Shown in pieces: positions 54,475 through 64,000 of a stretch of DNA of 64,000 nucleotides; the stretch's first letter is position 1, and each line of letters begins with the position of its first letter. A model generated the notes under the pieces. The model saw only the letters and a list, made by a program, of their open reading frames with translations, ran no database searches and had not been told where the DNA came from. This stretch comes from DATBGO01 sp036558005 (GTDB taxonomy: Bacteria; Actinomycetota; Actinomycetes; Streptosporangiales; Streptosporangiaceae). The stretch covers positions 1-64,000 of the forward strand of contig DATBGO010000235.1 in the NCBI GenBank assembly GCA_036558005.1. The letters are read 5' to 3'. A program made the translations under genes and the position numbers.

Positions 54475-57000
54475 GTGATGGAGCCATCGGATCCCGGCCG
54501 CCCGGCCCTGCCCATACTGGGTGATGTCCCGCCCAGAAACCTGAACTTTACCGGCCGTGAGGAGCTGCTAGCCAGGCTCGATAGCCAGGTCAGGTCCAAT
54601 CCGGTGACGGCGGTGCTGCCGACAGCCCGGCCGCCCTACGCAATGTACGGCCTCGGCGGCGTTGGTAAGACACAGATTGTAACGGAGTATATCTACCGGC
54701 ATGCCCGGGAATATGACATTATCTGGTGGATAACGGCTGATACTGAATTCCTGATCGAGTCGAAGCTGGCCCAGCTGGCCCAGCGCATGGGGCTGCCGCC
54801 GGCCGCGAGTCCCGACCAGGACGCCGCCGCCGCCCTTGTCGCACTGCGCCAGGGCGTCAGGACGGACCGCTGGCTGCTCGTTTTCGACAACGCGACCGAG
54901 CCGGCCGCGCTCCAGCGGTTCCTGCCCAGCGGGCCGGGGCACACGCTGATAACCTCGCTCAACCCCGGCTGGAACGACCTGGCCGAGCCGATCCTCGTCG
55001 ATGTGTTCAGCGTGGCCGAGAGCGTGGACCTGCTCAAGCGTTACCTGCCGAGAATCAGCACCAGGGAGGCGGAGGAGCTGGCCGAGACGCTCGGCAACCT
55101 GCCGTTAGCGCTGGAGCAGGCCGCGGCGCTGTTGCGTCATTCCGGCATGTCCATCGGTGAATACCGGACCTATTTCGCCGAGCGGGCCAGCGAGTTGCTG
55201 CCGCATGGTACGGCCGGATACCCGCAGGGCCTGGTCGCGGCTATGGCGGTGCTGTTTACTCAGGTACGGAAAAACCTGCCCGACTCCGACACGCTGCTGA
55301 AATGCTGCGCGTTCCTCGGCCCGCAGCCGATACCGCGAGACGTTCTCTCTTATGGCCGCAGAGTAGTGTCCAGCCCGCTGAGGGAAATACTGGGCGACCC
55401 GGTCAGGTTCAGCAAAGCCATAATCGGGCTGGACAGGTATTCACTCATACAGCTGGACGAAAAGGACCGCAGGCTGCAGGTGCACCGGGTCGTGCAGGCG
55501 CTGATCCGGGAAGAGCTATCAGCGCAGGAGCAGGACCGGATCCGCGATGACGCCCAGCAGCTCCTGGCGGCGGCCACCCCGCGGGACCCGGATGAGGAGC
55601 CCGGCAGCAGCCAGCACTTCGCCGAGCTGATGCCGCACTACGCCGCGGCCGACCTGGTGGCCTCGGGCCGGCCCGAAGTCCGGCTGAGCGTCCGCGGCCT
55701 GATCAGGTATCACTACCTGAACGGCAACTTCAGGCAGGCGCAGGAGCTGGCCGAGCGGGCACGAGCACAGTGGTCAGAAGACCCGCGGACCAGTCCCGCC
55801 GATCTGCTCGCGGTCCAGCGGCACCTGGGCGCGACCCTGCGGGCCAGGGCCCGGTACCGGCAGGCCTACGACGTCAACGCGACCGCGCTGGCGGAGGCGA
55901 CCCGCGTTCTCGGCGCCAATGACGGGGAAACCTTGCGGGTGCTCAACAGCCACGGAGCCGACCTGCGCGCGGCGGGCCGCTTCGCCGAGGCACGCCAGCT
56001 TGACGAGGACTCGGTGCGGCGGTGCCTGGATGCCTTCGGGCAGCAGGGCCGCCAGACCTTGTGGGCGCAGAACAACCTGGCTCTCGACTACACCCTGCTC
56101 GGGCAGTTCGAGCAGGCCCGGGACCTGGAACAGCAGGTCTACGAGATAGGCCTCGACGTGTACCGGAGCCCGGCGCATGTGTCTGTCCTCGCCTCGCGCG
56201 AGTTCCTCGGCCGCATCCTTCGCCTGCTCGGCGAGTACACCGAGGCGCGGCCGTTCGCGGCGGACGCCTACGAGGCGTGCCGCGCCAGCCTGGGATCGGG
56301 TCACCCGGTGACCCTGCGCGCTGCCCGCGACCTGGTGATCGCTACCCGGCTGACCGGCGATTACCAGAGCCTCGTCCCGTTCGGCGAGCAGGTGCTCGCC
56401 GAGCATGAGCAGGCGCACGGACGCCAGCATCCGGCCACGCTGATGACCGCCACCGCGCTGGTCAACGTCTGGCTCGAGACCGGGCACCTGGACCAGGCGA
56501 TGGCGGTAGCGCAGGAAGCCCAGGTCGCCTTTCCGCGGGTGTTCGGGCACGACCATCCCTTCACCCACGGCTGCCTGATCAACCTGGCCACCGTCCGCCG
56601 GCACGGCGGCGACGCCGCATCGGCTCAGCAGCTGCACTCGGCCGCGGCTGGCCGGCTCGGCGAGCTCCTGGGGCCCGATCACTACTACGCGCTGATGGCG
56701 CAGCTCGGCTGGGCCAGCGACCTGGCCGCACTCGGCCAGCACGAGCGCGCCGCCCAGCTGGGCGAGCAGCTGACGCAGCGGCTCAGGGCCGCGCTGCCAG
56801 CTGACCACCCGACCGCGCTGGCGGCCGCCAGCAACCTGTCCGCGGACCTGGAAGCCGCCGGCCAGGCCAGCGCCGCGGCGCAACTGCGCAGCGCCACGGT
56901 CGAGCGCTTTGATCAGGTACTCGGCGAAGAACACCCGGCGGTCCAGGCGGCCAGGGAGGGTCAGCGGATCGATGTCGCGTTCGACCCGTCGCCGATCTGA
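54475..57000 (+). CDS. fxsT: NB-ARC/TPR protein, FxsT-like
   Basis: An 841-residue protein with an NB-ARC ATPase (RNLNFTGREELLARL, Walker A GLGGVGKT 59-66, Walker B WLLVFDNA, LGNLPLALEQAAALL as the GxP motif) and a C-terminal array of TPR units (~400-820; repeats such as LGATLRARARYRQAYDVNATALAEA and LNSHGADLRAAGRFAEARQLDEDS). This is the architecture of FxsT in FxSxx-COOH systems. ATPase/TPR proteins of this type are regulators in antibiotic and conflict loci. It starts GTG or ATG (54478). It converges with the HExxH gene, overlapping by 40 nt. Confidence 0.87.
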   Translation: MMEPSDPGRPALPILGDVPPRNLNFTGREELLARLDSQVRSNPVTAVLPTARPPYAMYGLGGVGKTQIVTEYIYRHAREYDIIWWITADTEFLIESKLAQLAQRMGLPPAASPDQDAAAALVALRQGVRTDRWLLVFDNATEPAALQRFLPSGPGHTLITSLNPGWNDLAEPILVDVFSVAESVDLLKRYLPRISTREAEELAETLGNLPLALEQAAALLRHSGMSIGEYRTYFAERASELLPHGTAGYPQGLVAAMAVLFTQVRKNLPDSDTLLKCCAFLGPQPIPRDVLSYGRRVVSSPLREILGDPVRFSKAIIGLDRYSLIQLDEKDRRLQVHRVVQALIREELSAQEQDRIRDDAQQLLAAATPRDPDEEPGSSQHFAELMPHYAAADLVASGRPEVRLSVRGLIRYHYLNGNFRQAQELAERARAQWSEDPRTSPADLLAVQRHLGATLRARARYRQAYDVNATALAEATRVLGANDGETLRVLNSHGADLRAAGRFAEARQLDEDSVRRCLDAFGQQGRQTLWAQNNLALDYTLLGQFEQARDLEQQVYEIGLDVYRSPAHVSVLASREFLGRILRLLGEYTEARPFAADAYEACRASLGSGHPVTLRAARDLVIATRLTGDYQSLVPFGEQVLAEHEQAHGRQHPATLMTATALVNVWLETGHLDQAMAVAQEAQVAFPRVFGHDHPFTHGCLINLATVRRHGGDAASAQQLHSAAAGRLGELLGPDHYYALMAQLGWASDLAALGQHERAAQLGEQLTQRLRAALPADHPTALAAASNLSADLEAAGQASAAAQLRSATVERFDQVLGEEHPAVQAAREGQRIDVAFDPSPI

Positions 57001-58283
57001 ACCCCGTTCCTGGCCTCCCACCGGTGCCGGTGCTCGTCGGCGGCGGCCTGGGCCCTGGCCGCCGCCGGGCCAGGTACCGGGTCGGTCATCCACTCCCCCA
57101 GCGTGGCCCGCATCCCGGCCACGAAGGCCTGTCCGTGCCCGGTGAGCTCACCCGATCGGGCCAGCAGCGCCGCGGTCTGGGCCGTCGCGGACCGCCAGCG
57201 CGCGTACTCGGCATAAGCCTGCGCCCCGGCCCCGTCTCGGCCCCGTTGGCTGCGCCAGAACCCGGCCACGCCCAGGTGCGCGTAGGCGCCCTGCAGCAGC
57301 GCGGCCGCGGGCCGCGGGTCCTCTCGCCATGGCGCGTAATAGCGGCGCCCGGACCCGGGCCTGACCAGGTCGACGAGGTCAGACAGCGCCGCCAGCTTCG
57401 CGTGCTGCACCTCGTGCGCCAGGGCCAGCGCCAGGGACCGGCCATCTGGCCGCGCCGACAGCGCGACGCAGCCGAACGCGGCCCGCGAGGTCGCGCTGGC
57501 CTGCCAGCCGTCGTCACCGCGCAGCGGCGTCAGGGTGGTGATCATGGCCGAGATCTCGTCAGCGGCCTGCCGGTGCCCGGCGACCAGTAACGACCACGCC
57601 GCCCCGACCGTCGCCGCCCACTGCCCGGCCTGCGCCTGGCTCAGCCGGCCCGCACGGGCGGCCAGCCCGAACCTGTCCGGGTCGACATCGTCGATGACCA
57701 GGCTCAGCCGCTGCCCGCCGGACTGCGCCGTCACGACCCGCAGGGCCTGCCAGCCCGCGGCGTCAGCCTGCCACCGCGGCGGTACCTCGACCCGCGCGCC
57801 GTCCGCCGCGATGACCGTGCCGCCGGGCCCGACCTGGATCACGGCGGTCCTGGCCCGGCCGGCGGCGGGCAGCACGGCGCGCCCGACCGAAGGGACGATC
57901 ACCGCGTGGCCGGTCACCGGGACGGTCATGGTCAGCGGCACCCGGGCCCGCATGGCCATGGCCACCGCGAGCCGCCGCAGCGCCCCCTCGATCTCGGCCG
58001 CGCTGTCAGCGCACCCGGCCTGCTGGACGGCGCGCAGCGCCCAGGCGCCGACGGCGGGGTGCCGGACCACCGCGTCGGCCGCCGGGGCCCGCTGGTGCAG
58101 GCCGGCCAGCACCTGGTAGCCGGCCGCCGCCGCGCTGCCCTGGCCCGCCGCTGTCGCCGCGGCCCTGATCAGCAGCATGTGCTTGGTGCGCTCGGCCGCT
58201 GACAGCCACGCTCCGGCCCGGGCGCCGCCGCCGCCGCGGCCCAGGTCGGCCAGGAGCCAGGCCGGCACGACATGATGCCTCAC
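56961..58283 (-). CDS. HExxH-motif peptide-modification protein
   Basis: A 440-residue protein of the mod_HExxH family, often found fused or next to FxsB-type radical SAM enzymes; members have been described as 2-oxoglutarate-dependent peptide beta-hydroxylases. The motif is HEVQH (290-294) in LALALAHEVQHAKLAALSDL, with a downstream HisTyr-rich region, and an all-alpha N-terminal half. GTG at 58283 overlaps the radical SAM stop by 4 nt (GTGA), so both are made together and probably act on the same peptide. Any hydroxylation of the precursor is inference. Confidence 0.82.
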   Translation of the reverse strand: MRHHVVPAWLLADLGRGGGGARAGAWLSAAERTKHMLLIRAAATAAGQGSAAAAGYQVLAGLHQRAPAADAVVRHPAVGAWALRAVQQAGCADSAAEIEGALRRLAVAMAMRARVPLTMTVPVTGHAVIVPSVGRAVLPAAGRARTAVIQVGPGGTVIAADGARVEVPPRWQADAAGWQALRVVTAQSGGQRLSLVIDDVDPDRFGLAARAGRLSQAQAGQWAATVGAAWSLLVAGHRQAADEISAMITTLTPLRGDDGWQASATSRAAFGCVALSARPDGRSLALALAHEVQHAKLAALSDLVDLVRPGSGRRYYAPWREDPRPAAALLQGAYAHLGVAGFWRSQRGRDGAGAQAYAEYARWRSATAQTAALLARSGELTGHGQAFVAGMRATLGEWMTDPVPGPAAARAQAAADEHRHRWEARNGVQIGDGSNATSIR

Positions 58284-59482
58284 CGGTTCGCCGGCTCCGC
58301 GCTGGCCGCGGGTGTGTCCCCGGCCGCTGGCCGCCCCTTCCCGGCGAGGTCGGCGGCCAGCCGGCCGCGGATGTGACTGATCAGCGCGCCCAGGTCAGCG
58401 CAGTAGACCGACGGATTGCCGAACCCGTGCCCGGCCCGGTACCGGTGCGCGTACAGGCCGCCGCCACAGGCGGTGCGCAGCGCGCAGGCCTGGCAGGCGG
58501 GTGCCAGCGCGGCCGCGCCGCCGTGGCGGGCTGCCGCTGAGGGCGTCCCCAAGGCCTGGTCCAGAGAATGAGTGCGCACGTGCATGCCGAGCGCGGTGGC
58601 CCCGTCGTAGGCCGATTTCAGCGAGTCAGGCTGCTCGATGCCGCCGTCGGTCTCGATGACCGCCACCGGGGCCTGGGCCAGCCCGACGCCCTCGGCCCGC
58701 GAGGTCCCGCCGAGCAGCACCTGCATGTACTCCTCGAACAGCCGGATCCGGACCTCCCGCCGCGGCCGGCCGTACCAGTCGTCGAAGATCGTGATGAGCC
58801 ATCCCGCGTATGACCGGGCGGCCGCGCCCGCGGCGCGCCGCGGCGGCGCCGACCAGTTGGCGTGCGGCAGCAGGAAGTCAATCGCGGGCGGCCCGAACCG
58901 CAACAGGGACGAATAGACAGCCAGCGGGTCCTGCTGAATGTCCACGACGGACAGGATGCCGCGGAACAAATGCCGGTACCGCTCGCTGGCCAGCAGGAGC
59001 AGGCCGTCGCGGACCTCCGGGTAGCTCGCCAGGCCGTCCCGCCGCCTGCGGTGCCTGTTGTATTCCGGCGCCCCGCCGTCGAGGCTGACCGCGACGCCGA
59101 TTCCCAGGCTGTCCAGCATCCGGAGGTTGGCCGCGGTCAGGCGGGAGCCGTTGGTCTGCGCGGATATCAGCACCGAGGTGGGGGCACCGGCCGCGGCACG
59201 CAGCCGCGCGGCCACCCGGCCGATGACCGCGGGGCCGGCCAGCAATGGCTCGCCGCCGTGCAAGATAGCCCGTATCACCGGCAGCCGCCAGCGGCGCGCG
59301 TGCTCGCTTATGCGGGCCGCGGCCTGGTCGATAACGTCATCCGGCATTACCGCCGGGCGGGTCCGCCAGCGCTGATCAGCCAGCGAATACATATAGCAGT
59401 AGTCGCAGGCGAGATTGCATCTGCTGTGAATCTTGAGCACGAACTCGCGGAACGGAGGCAGGAATTGCCCGCTCATATCCAT
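58280..59482 (-). CDS. fxsB: FxsB-family radical SAM/SPASM cyclophane maturase
   Basis: A 400-residue radical SAM enzyme. FREFVLKIHSRCNLACDYCYMY holds the cluster cysteines Cys22, Cys26 and Cys29; LHGGEPL is the GGE motif; ISAQTNGSRL and AVSLDGGAPE follow. The SPASM-like end is CQACALRTACGGGLYAHRY with Cys330, Cys333, Cys339 and NPSVYCADL with Cys361, the FxsB style. ATG 59482 is chosen since GGGGG lies seven bases upstream; the longer frame to 59602 has no homology. It should install a Phe-derived crosslink in the FxsA-like peptide encoded 4 kb away. Confidence 0.9.
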   Translation of the reverse strand: MDMSGQFLPPFREFVLKIHSRCNLACDYCYMYSLADQRWRTRPAVMPDDVIDQAAARISEHARRWRLPVIRAILHGGEPLLAGPAVIGRVAARLRAAAGAPTSVLISAQTNGSRLTAANLRMLDSLGIGVAVSLDGGAPEYNRHRRRRDGLASYPEVRDGLLLLASERYRHLFRGILSVVDIQQDPLAVYSSLLRFGPPAIDFLLPHANWSAPPRRAAGAAARSYAGWLITIFDDWYGRPRREVRIRLFEEYMQVLLGGTSRAEGVGLAQAPVAVIETDGGIEQPDSLKSAYDGATALGMHVRTHSLDQALGTPSAAARHGGAAALAPACQACALRTACGGGLYAHRYRAGHGFGNPSVYCADLGALISHIRGRLAADLAGKGRPAAGDTPAASAEPANR

Positions 59483-59600
59483 TAATAACCCCCGTATGCG
59501 ATGATACCTCGTTGTAGCCGGGCCGTTGCGGGCTGGATCGGTCGTATCCGGATGAGCCCGGCAGCGGCCCGCGGCCTGGCCCGGCTTACCCTCTACAGGC

Positions 59601-60404
59601 ATGGACTACAGCAGCTATGACCGCCTGCTCTTTGACCGGCACCCGGACGGGGTGCTGCAGATCACCCTGAACCGGCCAGAGGTGTACAACGCCGCCGATC
59701 AGGCGATGCACAGCCAGCTCGCCAGGATCTGGGCCGATGTCTCCAGGGACGGGCAGACCAGGGCGGTCGTCGTGACCGGCGCGGGCAAGGCGTTCTCGGC
59801 CGGCGGCGACCTGGCCATGGTGGAGCAGATGGCCGGCGACCACGGCAAGGTCGCGGCGATGCTCAGCGAGATGAGCGACCTGGTCTACAACATGATCAAC
59901 TGCGAGAAGCCGGTCATCTCGGCGATCAACGGCGTCGCGGTCGGGGCCGGGCTGGTGGTGGCGCTGCTGGCCGACATCAGCGTCTGCGCGCAGGACGCCA
60001 GGCTCGGCGACGGGCACGTCAGGCTCGGGGTGGCGGCCGGTGACCACGCGGCGATCGTGTGGCCGCTGCTGTGCGGCATGGCCAAGGCCCGCTACTACCT
60101 GATGACCGGCGAGATGGTCACCGGCGCGGAGGCGGAGCGGATCGGCCTGGTCAGCAAGGCGCTGCCCGCCGACCAGGTGCTGCCAGAGGCGCTGCGGATC
60201 GCGGGCTCGCTGGCCTGCGGATCCCAGCTGGCCATCCAGTGGACCAAGCGCGCGCTGAACAGCTGGCTGCGGGCGGCCGGGCCGATCTTCGACCAGTCGG
60301 CCGCCTACGAGATGCTCACGTTCATGGGCCCCGACGTCCGCGAGGGCGCGGCCGCGATCCGCCAGAAGCGCCCGCCCAAGTTCCCCTCGGCCGGGCTTGT
60401 CTAG
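59601..60404 (+). CDS. Enoyl-CoA hydratase/isomerase family protein
   Basis: A 267-residue crotonase-fold protein. Oxyanion-hole segments are GAGKAFSAGGDLAMVE and NGVAVGAGLVVALLADI; the position of the second catalytic Glu is taken by Asp/His-rich LGDGHVRLGVAAGDHAA, so hydration may not be its reaction. C-terminal KRALNSWLR and KRPPKFPSAG are typical of a group of actinobacterial paralogues in fatty-acid or branched-chain metabolism. Divergent from the radical SAM gene with 118 nt between. Confidence 0.85.
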   Translation: MDYSSYDRLLFDRHPDGVLQITLNRPEVYNAADQAMHSQLARIWADVSRDGQTRAVVVTGAGKAFSAGGDLAMVEQMAGDHGKVAAMLSEMSDLVYNMINCEKPVISAINGVAVGAGLVVALLADISVCAQDARLGDGHVRLGVAAGDHAAIVWPLLCGMAKARYYLMTGEMVTGAEAERIGLVSKALPADQVLPEALRIAGSLACGSQLAIQWTKRALNSWLRAAGPIFDQSAAYEMLTFMGPDVREGAAAIRQKRPPKFPSAGLV

Positions 60405-60432
60405 GGGATCCTCCCCCTAGGACCCTCTGGCG

Positions 60433-60475
60433 CCTGATCGCTCGGGCCGGGCGCTGCCCGGCCGCCGCGATCAGG
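60433..60475. terminator. Bidirectional hairpin between convergent genes
   Basis: CCTGATCG pairs with CGATCAGG around an inner stem (GGGCCGGGC with GCCCGGCC), making a long GC-rich hairpin between the 3' ends of the hydratase and ramB-like genes. No T-run, as usual for actinomycete terminators. A smaller repeat, CTAGGGGA/TCCCCCTAG, lies just before it at 60402-60420. Confidence 0.55.
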
Positions 60476-60498
60476 CCTGGGATCCCGCCGCGTTCCCG

Positions 60499-61974
60499 TT
60501 ACTCCTTTTCGTGCCGGTCCAGGAACGCGTACACCTCGGCCTGGTCGACCCCGGGGAACGCGCCGGTGGGCAGGGCGGACAGGATGTGCGAGTGCGCCCG
60601 GGCCGACGGCCAGGCCATGCCCTCCCAGCGGGCGGCCAGGCCCGCGGGGGCGCGCTGGCAGCAGTCCCCGTCCGGGCAGGCCGACGCGGCCCTGGCGGTC
60701 GTCTCCCGGCCGCGGAGCCAGCGGCTGTGCTCATACGGCACGCCCACGGTGATCGCCGACCCGTGGCCGGGGCCCGAGTCGACGAAGGCCACGCACCAGT
60801 AGGTGCCTGACGGCGTGTCGGTGTACTGGTAGTGCGGGCTGTACCGGTCGCTGGCGTGGAACACCTGCCGTCCCGACCACTGGCGGCACATCCGCTGGCC
60901 CTCGATCGCCCCGGCCGCGTCGGCGGGGAACACCACGCCGTCGTTCTCGTACGCCTTGTAGATCGTGCCGCCCTCGTCGTTCTTGACGAAGTGGCAGGGC
61001 AGGCCCAGGTGGTGGGTCGCCAGGTTGGTGAACCGGTGCGCGGCCATCTCGTAGGACACCGAGAACACGTCCCGCAGGTCCTCCACCGACAGGTTCCGCG
61101 CGTCCTTGGCCTCGCGCAGGAACGCCGCGGCGGGCTGCTCGGGCATCAGCATCGCGCCGGCGAAGTAGTTCGCCTCGACCCGCTGGTGCAGGAACTCGCC
61201 GAAGTCGGCGGGCACCGAGTGCCCGAGCACGTTGTGCCCGAGGGTCTGCAGCAGGATCGTCCGCGGCGTGTGCATGCCGATTGACTCCTGCTTGAGGTAG
61301 ATCCGCCGGTTGCGCAGGTCGGTGACAGACCGCGCCGACTGCGGCAGATCCCGCGCATACCGAACGGAAAATCCGTGCTGGCTCACCACCGAGAGCAGCA
61401 TCCCCTGCGACAGCGCGCCGCCGCTGTACCCGGCCCTGGCCAGCGCCGCCGCGGCGGCCAGCTCGATGCCGGCGAAGTAGTTGTCGGCATCGCGCATCTT
61501 CGCCCGCAGCTCGGCGTTGGCCGCCCTGGCCTCCTCCGGGGTCGCGGCCGGCTTGGCCTTCTGCCGCCGCAGCTCGGTGTACAGCGCCAGCACGTGCTCG
61601 ATCACGTCGCTGGGCACCCGGGCGCCGGCCCGCAGGTGCGGCAGGCCCAGGTCCTGGTACACCGGGTCGCGCTGGGCCTCCTCCAGGGCGATCTCCAGCT
61701 GCGCCCGGCGGCTGGGCGGCTGGCGGCGCAGCAGCTCGTCCGCGGGCACCGACAGCGCCTTGGCCAGCGCCTCGATCAGGGACAGCTTGGGCTCCCTGCG
61801 GCCGTTCTCGATCAGCGAGAGCACCGAGGGCGCCCGGCCGACCGCGGACCCTAGCTGAGCCAGGGTCATGCCCCGGGCACGGCGGGCGTGCCGGAGTCGC
61901 TGACCGAAGAGATGAAGGTCGAGCCCGCCTCTTTCAGTCAAAGATCGCGAATTTTCGCTTGCGAAGTCTGGCAC
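60499..61974 (-). CDS. ramB: Short-chain fatty acyl / acetate metabolism regulator, RamB/ScfR-like
   Basis: A 491-residue regulator: an XRE helix-turn-helix (FGQRLRHARRARGMTLAQLGSAVGRAPSVLSLIENGRREPKLSLIEALAKAL, ~22-75), an IrrE/ImmA-like middle (LQTLGHNVLGHSVPADFGEFLHQRVEANYFAGAMLMP) and a C-terminal domain with CRQWSGRQVF and CPDGDCCQR cysteines. RamB-type proteins control isocitrate lyase and acetate genes, and aceA is divergently adjacent. The GTG at 61974 lies six bases after TATGAT, suggesting a leaderless start; TTG 61941 is an alternative. Confidence 0.9.
   Translation of the reverse strand: MPDFASENSRSLTERGGLDLHLFGQRLRHARRARGMTLAQLGSAVGRAPSVLSLIENGRREPKLSLIEALAKALSVPADELLRRQPPSRRAQLEIALEEAQRDPVYQDLGLPHLRAGARVPSDVIEHVLALYTELRRQKAKPAATPEEARAANAELRAKMRDADNYFAGIELAAAAALARAGYSGGALSQGMLLSVVSQHGFSVRYARDLPQSARSVTDLRNRRIYLKQESIGMHTPRTILLQTLGHNVLGHSVPADFGEFLHQRVEANYFAGAMLMPEQPAAAFLREAKDARNLSVEDLRDVFSVSYEMAAHRFTNLATHHLGLPCHFVKNDEGGTIYKAYENDGVVFPADAAGAIEGQRMCRQWSGRQVFHASDRYSPHYQYTDTPSGTYWCVAFVDSGPGHGSAITVGVPYEHSRWLRGRETTARAASACPDGDCCQRAPAGLAARWEGMAWPSARAHSHILSALPTGAFPGVDQAEVYAFLDRHEKE
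61945..61966. promoter_or_regulatory. Palindromic operator candidate between ramB and aceA
   Basis: TTCGCTTGCGAA (61954-61965) is an inverted repeat with TTCGC/GCGAA arms, adjoining a second TCGCGA palindrome (61945-61950). It resembles RamB sites in corynebacteria only loosely (TTTGCAAA-like core). On the plus strand TTGCGA could serve as -35 of aceA, so binding here would block it. It also overlaps the first codons of ramB, allowing autoregulation. Confidence 0.45.
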
Positions 61975-62076
61975 ATCTTCATCATAGACGAATATCTGCT
62001 GAACTTCAGGGAAGCTGACCCTAGTCCTGCCCGGCCGCCCGCCGCAGACTCAGGATTACTGACCTGGGAGGTTTCA

Positions 62077-63447
<1,371 letters not shown>

Positions 63448-63462
63448 CCAGCACTGATCATT

Positions 63463-63479
63463 AGCCAGCACCGCTGGCT
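63463..63479. terminator. Hairpin between aceA and the glycosyltransferase-like gene
   Basis: AGCCAGC and GCTGGCT form a perfect 7-bp stem with a 3-base loop, 16 nt after the aceA stop and between convergent genes. No T-run follows. Confidence 0.45.
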
Positions 63480-63506
63480 CGCCCGCTGCGGGATCAGCCG
63501 GGATGG

Positions 63507-64000
63507 TCAGCCGGGGCTGGCTGGCCGGACCGGGCGGGCCGCCCTGAGCCGGACCCGCAGCCGGTTGACCGGTTCCAGGACCGAATAGGTCCGGTAGGCG
63601 CCGCGCTCGACCAGCCGCAGCTTGGCGCCCCGCGGGCCGCCGGGGAACTGGTACCCGGCCGGACGGTAGGCGGCGAAGTCTTCGTGCATCATGTCGAAGA
63701 ACCGGTGCCGCTGGCCGTGCGGGACCAGCCCGCCGCGGCCGGCTAGCCCGGCCCCGCGGCCGCGGCTGCCCAGGATCGCGCAATAGTGCCATATCGCGCG
63801 CTCGAACAGCACGGACATGACCGGCCCGGTGATCAGCGGGTCACCGTCGGCATGGCGTTTCGCCGCTTCATCGAGCACCTTCCGGTAAGAGCGGAAGATG
63901 TCGAAGTGCTCAGCTGAGGGCGTGACCATGAACGACCCGGGCCGGCCCCGCCGGTACCGGTAACAGACCTGGTCAAGCACGCTGATCCGGGCCGCGCCGA
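63507..64000 (-). CDS. Glycosyltransferase family 2-like protein, C-terminal part
   Basis: About 164 C-terminal residues of a larger minus-strand gene that runs off the right edge; the frame is open upstream of the ATG-like codon at 63980. The pattern QVCYRYRRGRPGSFMV then HFDIFRSYRKVLDEA resembles the region after the catalytic domain of family 2 glycosyltransferases found in teichoic-acid CDP-glycerol polymerases (Y.YRRR..GS followed by a helical domain), and FFDMMHEDFAAYRPAGY fits the same group. The catalytic part is not visible, so the call is tentative. Confidence 0.55.
   Translation of the reverse strand, partial: GAARISVLDQVCYRYRRGRPGSFMVTPSAEHFDIFRSYRKVLDEAAKRHADGDPLITGPVMSVLFERAIWHYCAILGSRGRGAGLAGRGGLVPHGQRHRFFDMMHEDFAAYRPAGYQFPGGPRGAKLRLVERGAYRTYSVLEPVNRLRVRLRAARPVRPASPG

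Overview
The window is very GC-rich (roughly 70-75 percent G+C, strong G/C third-position bias, frequent GTG and TTG starts, many 1-4 nt ATGA/GTGA overlaps) and carries actinobacterial hallmark genes: rbpA, whiA-yvcK-rapZ-uvrC, garA, ftsR and the ergothioneine genes. The block gcvP / MerR / bifunctional nuclease / ftsR-like MerR / FHA protein / CDP-alcohol phosphatidyltransferase has the same order as Rv1832-Rv1822 in Mycobacterium tuberculosis. I read it as the chromosome of a high-GC actinomycete, perhaps a Streptosporangiales- or Streptomyces-like lineage. The species cannot be fixed from sequence alone.

Layout. (1) 1-3.5 kb: 3' end of a GlgX-type debranching enzyme, a RibD-C reductase and a glutamate decarboxylase. 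(2) 3.5-12.3 kb, minus strand: rbpA, secG, tpiA-pgk-gap, whiA-yvcK-rapZ-uvrC. (3) 12.3-18 kb: HpnB-like glycosyltransferase, cupin, FolD, and gcvP behind a glycine riboswitch. (4) 18-26.3 kb: DrrAB-like ABC exporter, the MerR / nuclease / MerR / FHA block, a GDP-mannose-type fusion enzyme and a phosphatidyltransferase. (5) 26.3-31.1 kb: an unusual minus-strand operon encoding a BpsA-like aminopropyltransferase, a GNAT, an FkbH-type HAD protein, an acyl carrier protein and a thiolase, divergent from an AdoMet decarboxylase. (6) 31.1-37 kb: ergothioneine genes egtA, egtB and a fused egtC-egtD, with a divergent disulfide reductase. (7) 37-45.5 kb: MetE-like methyltransferase, DUF1707 protein, a C26 peptidase with a Cys-to-Ser change, a flavohaemoglobin-like protein, a nucleotidyltransferase / dCMP-deaminase pair, HIT protein, DHFR and ThyA, and a secreted protein. 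(8) 45.5-50.8 kb: fused anthranilate synthase under a Trp attenuator, FtsH and a DUF1003 protein. (9) 50.9-59.5 kb: a pentapeptide-repeat membrane protein, a STAND ATPase and an FxS-type cyclophane RiPP locus (60-aa precursor, NB-ARC/TPR protein, HExxH protein, radical SAM/SPASM maturase). (10) 59.6-64 kb: enoyl-CoA hydratase, a RamB/ScfR-type regulator divergent from isocitrate lyase, and a partial glycosyltransferase-like gene.

Two regions stand out as possible undescribed chemistry. One is the polyamine-like operon with acyl-carrier functions (26.3-31.1 kb). The other is the FxS RiPP locus, whose precursor ends FQASI, with Ala where the family-naming Ser would be. Also notable are the EgtC-EgtD fusion, the trp leader peptide with tandem Trp codons, and several genes whose -10-like hexamer lies 6-8 nt before the start codon, suggesting leaderless mRNAs.
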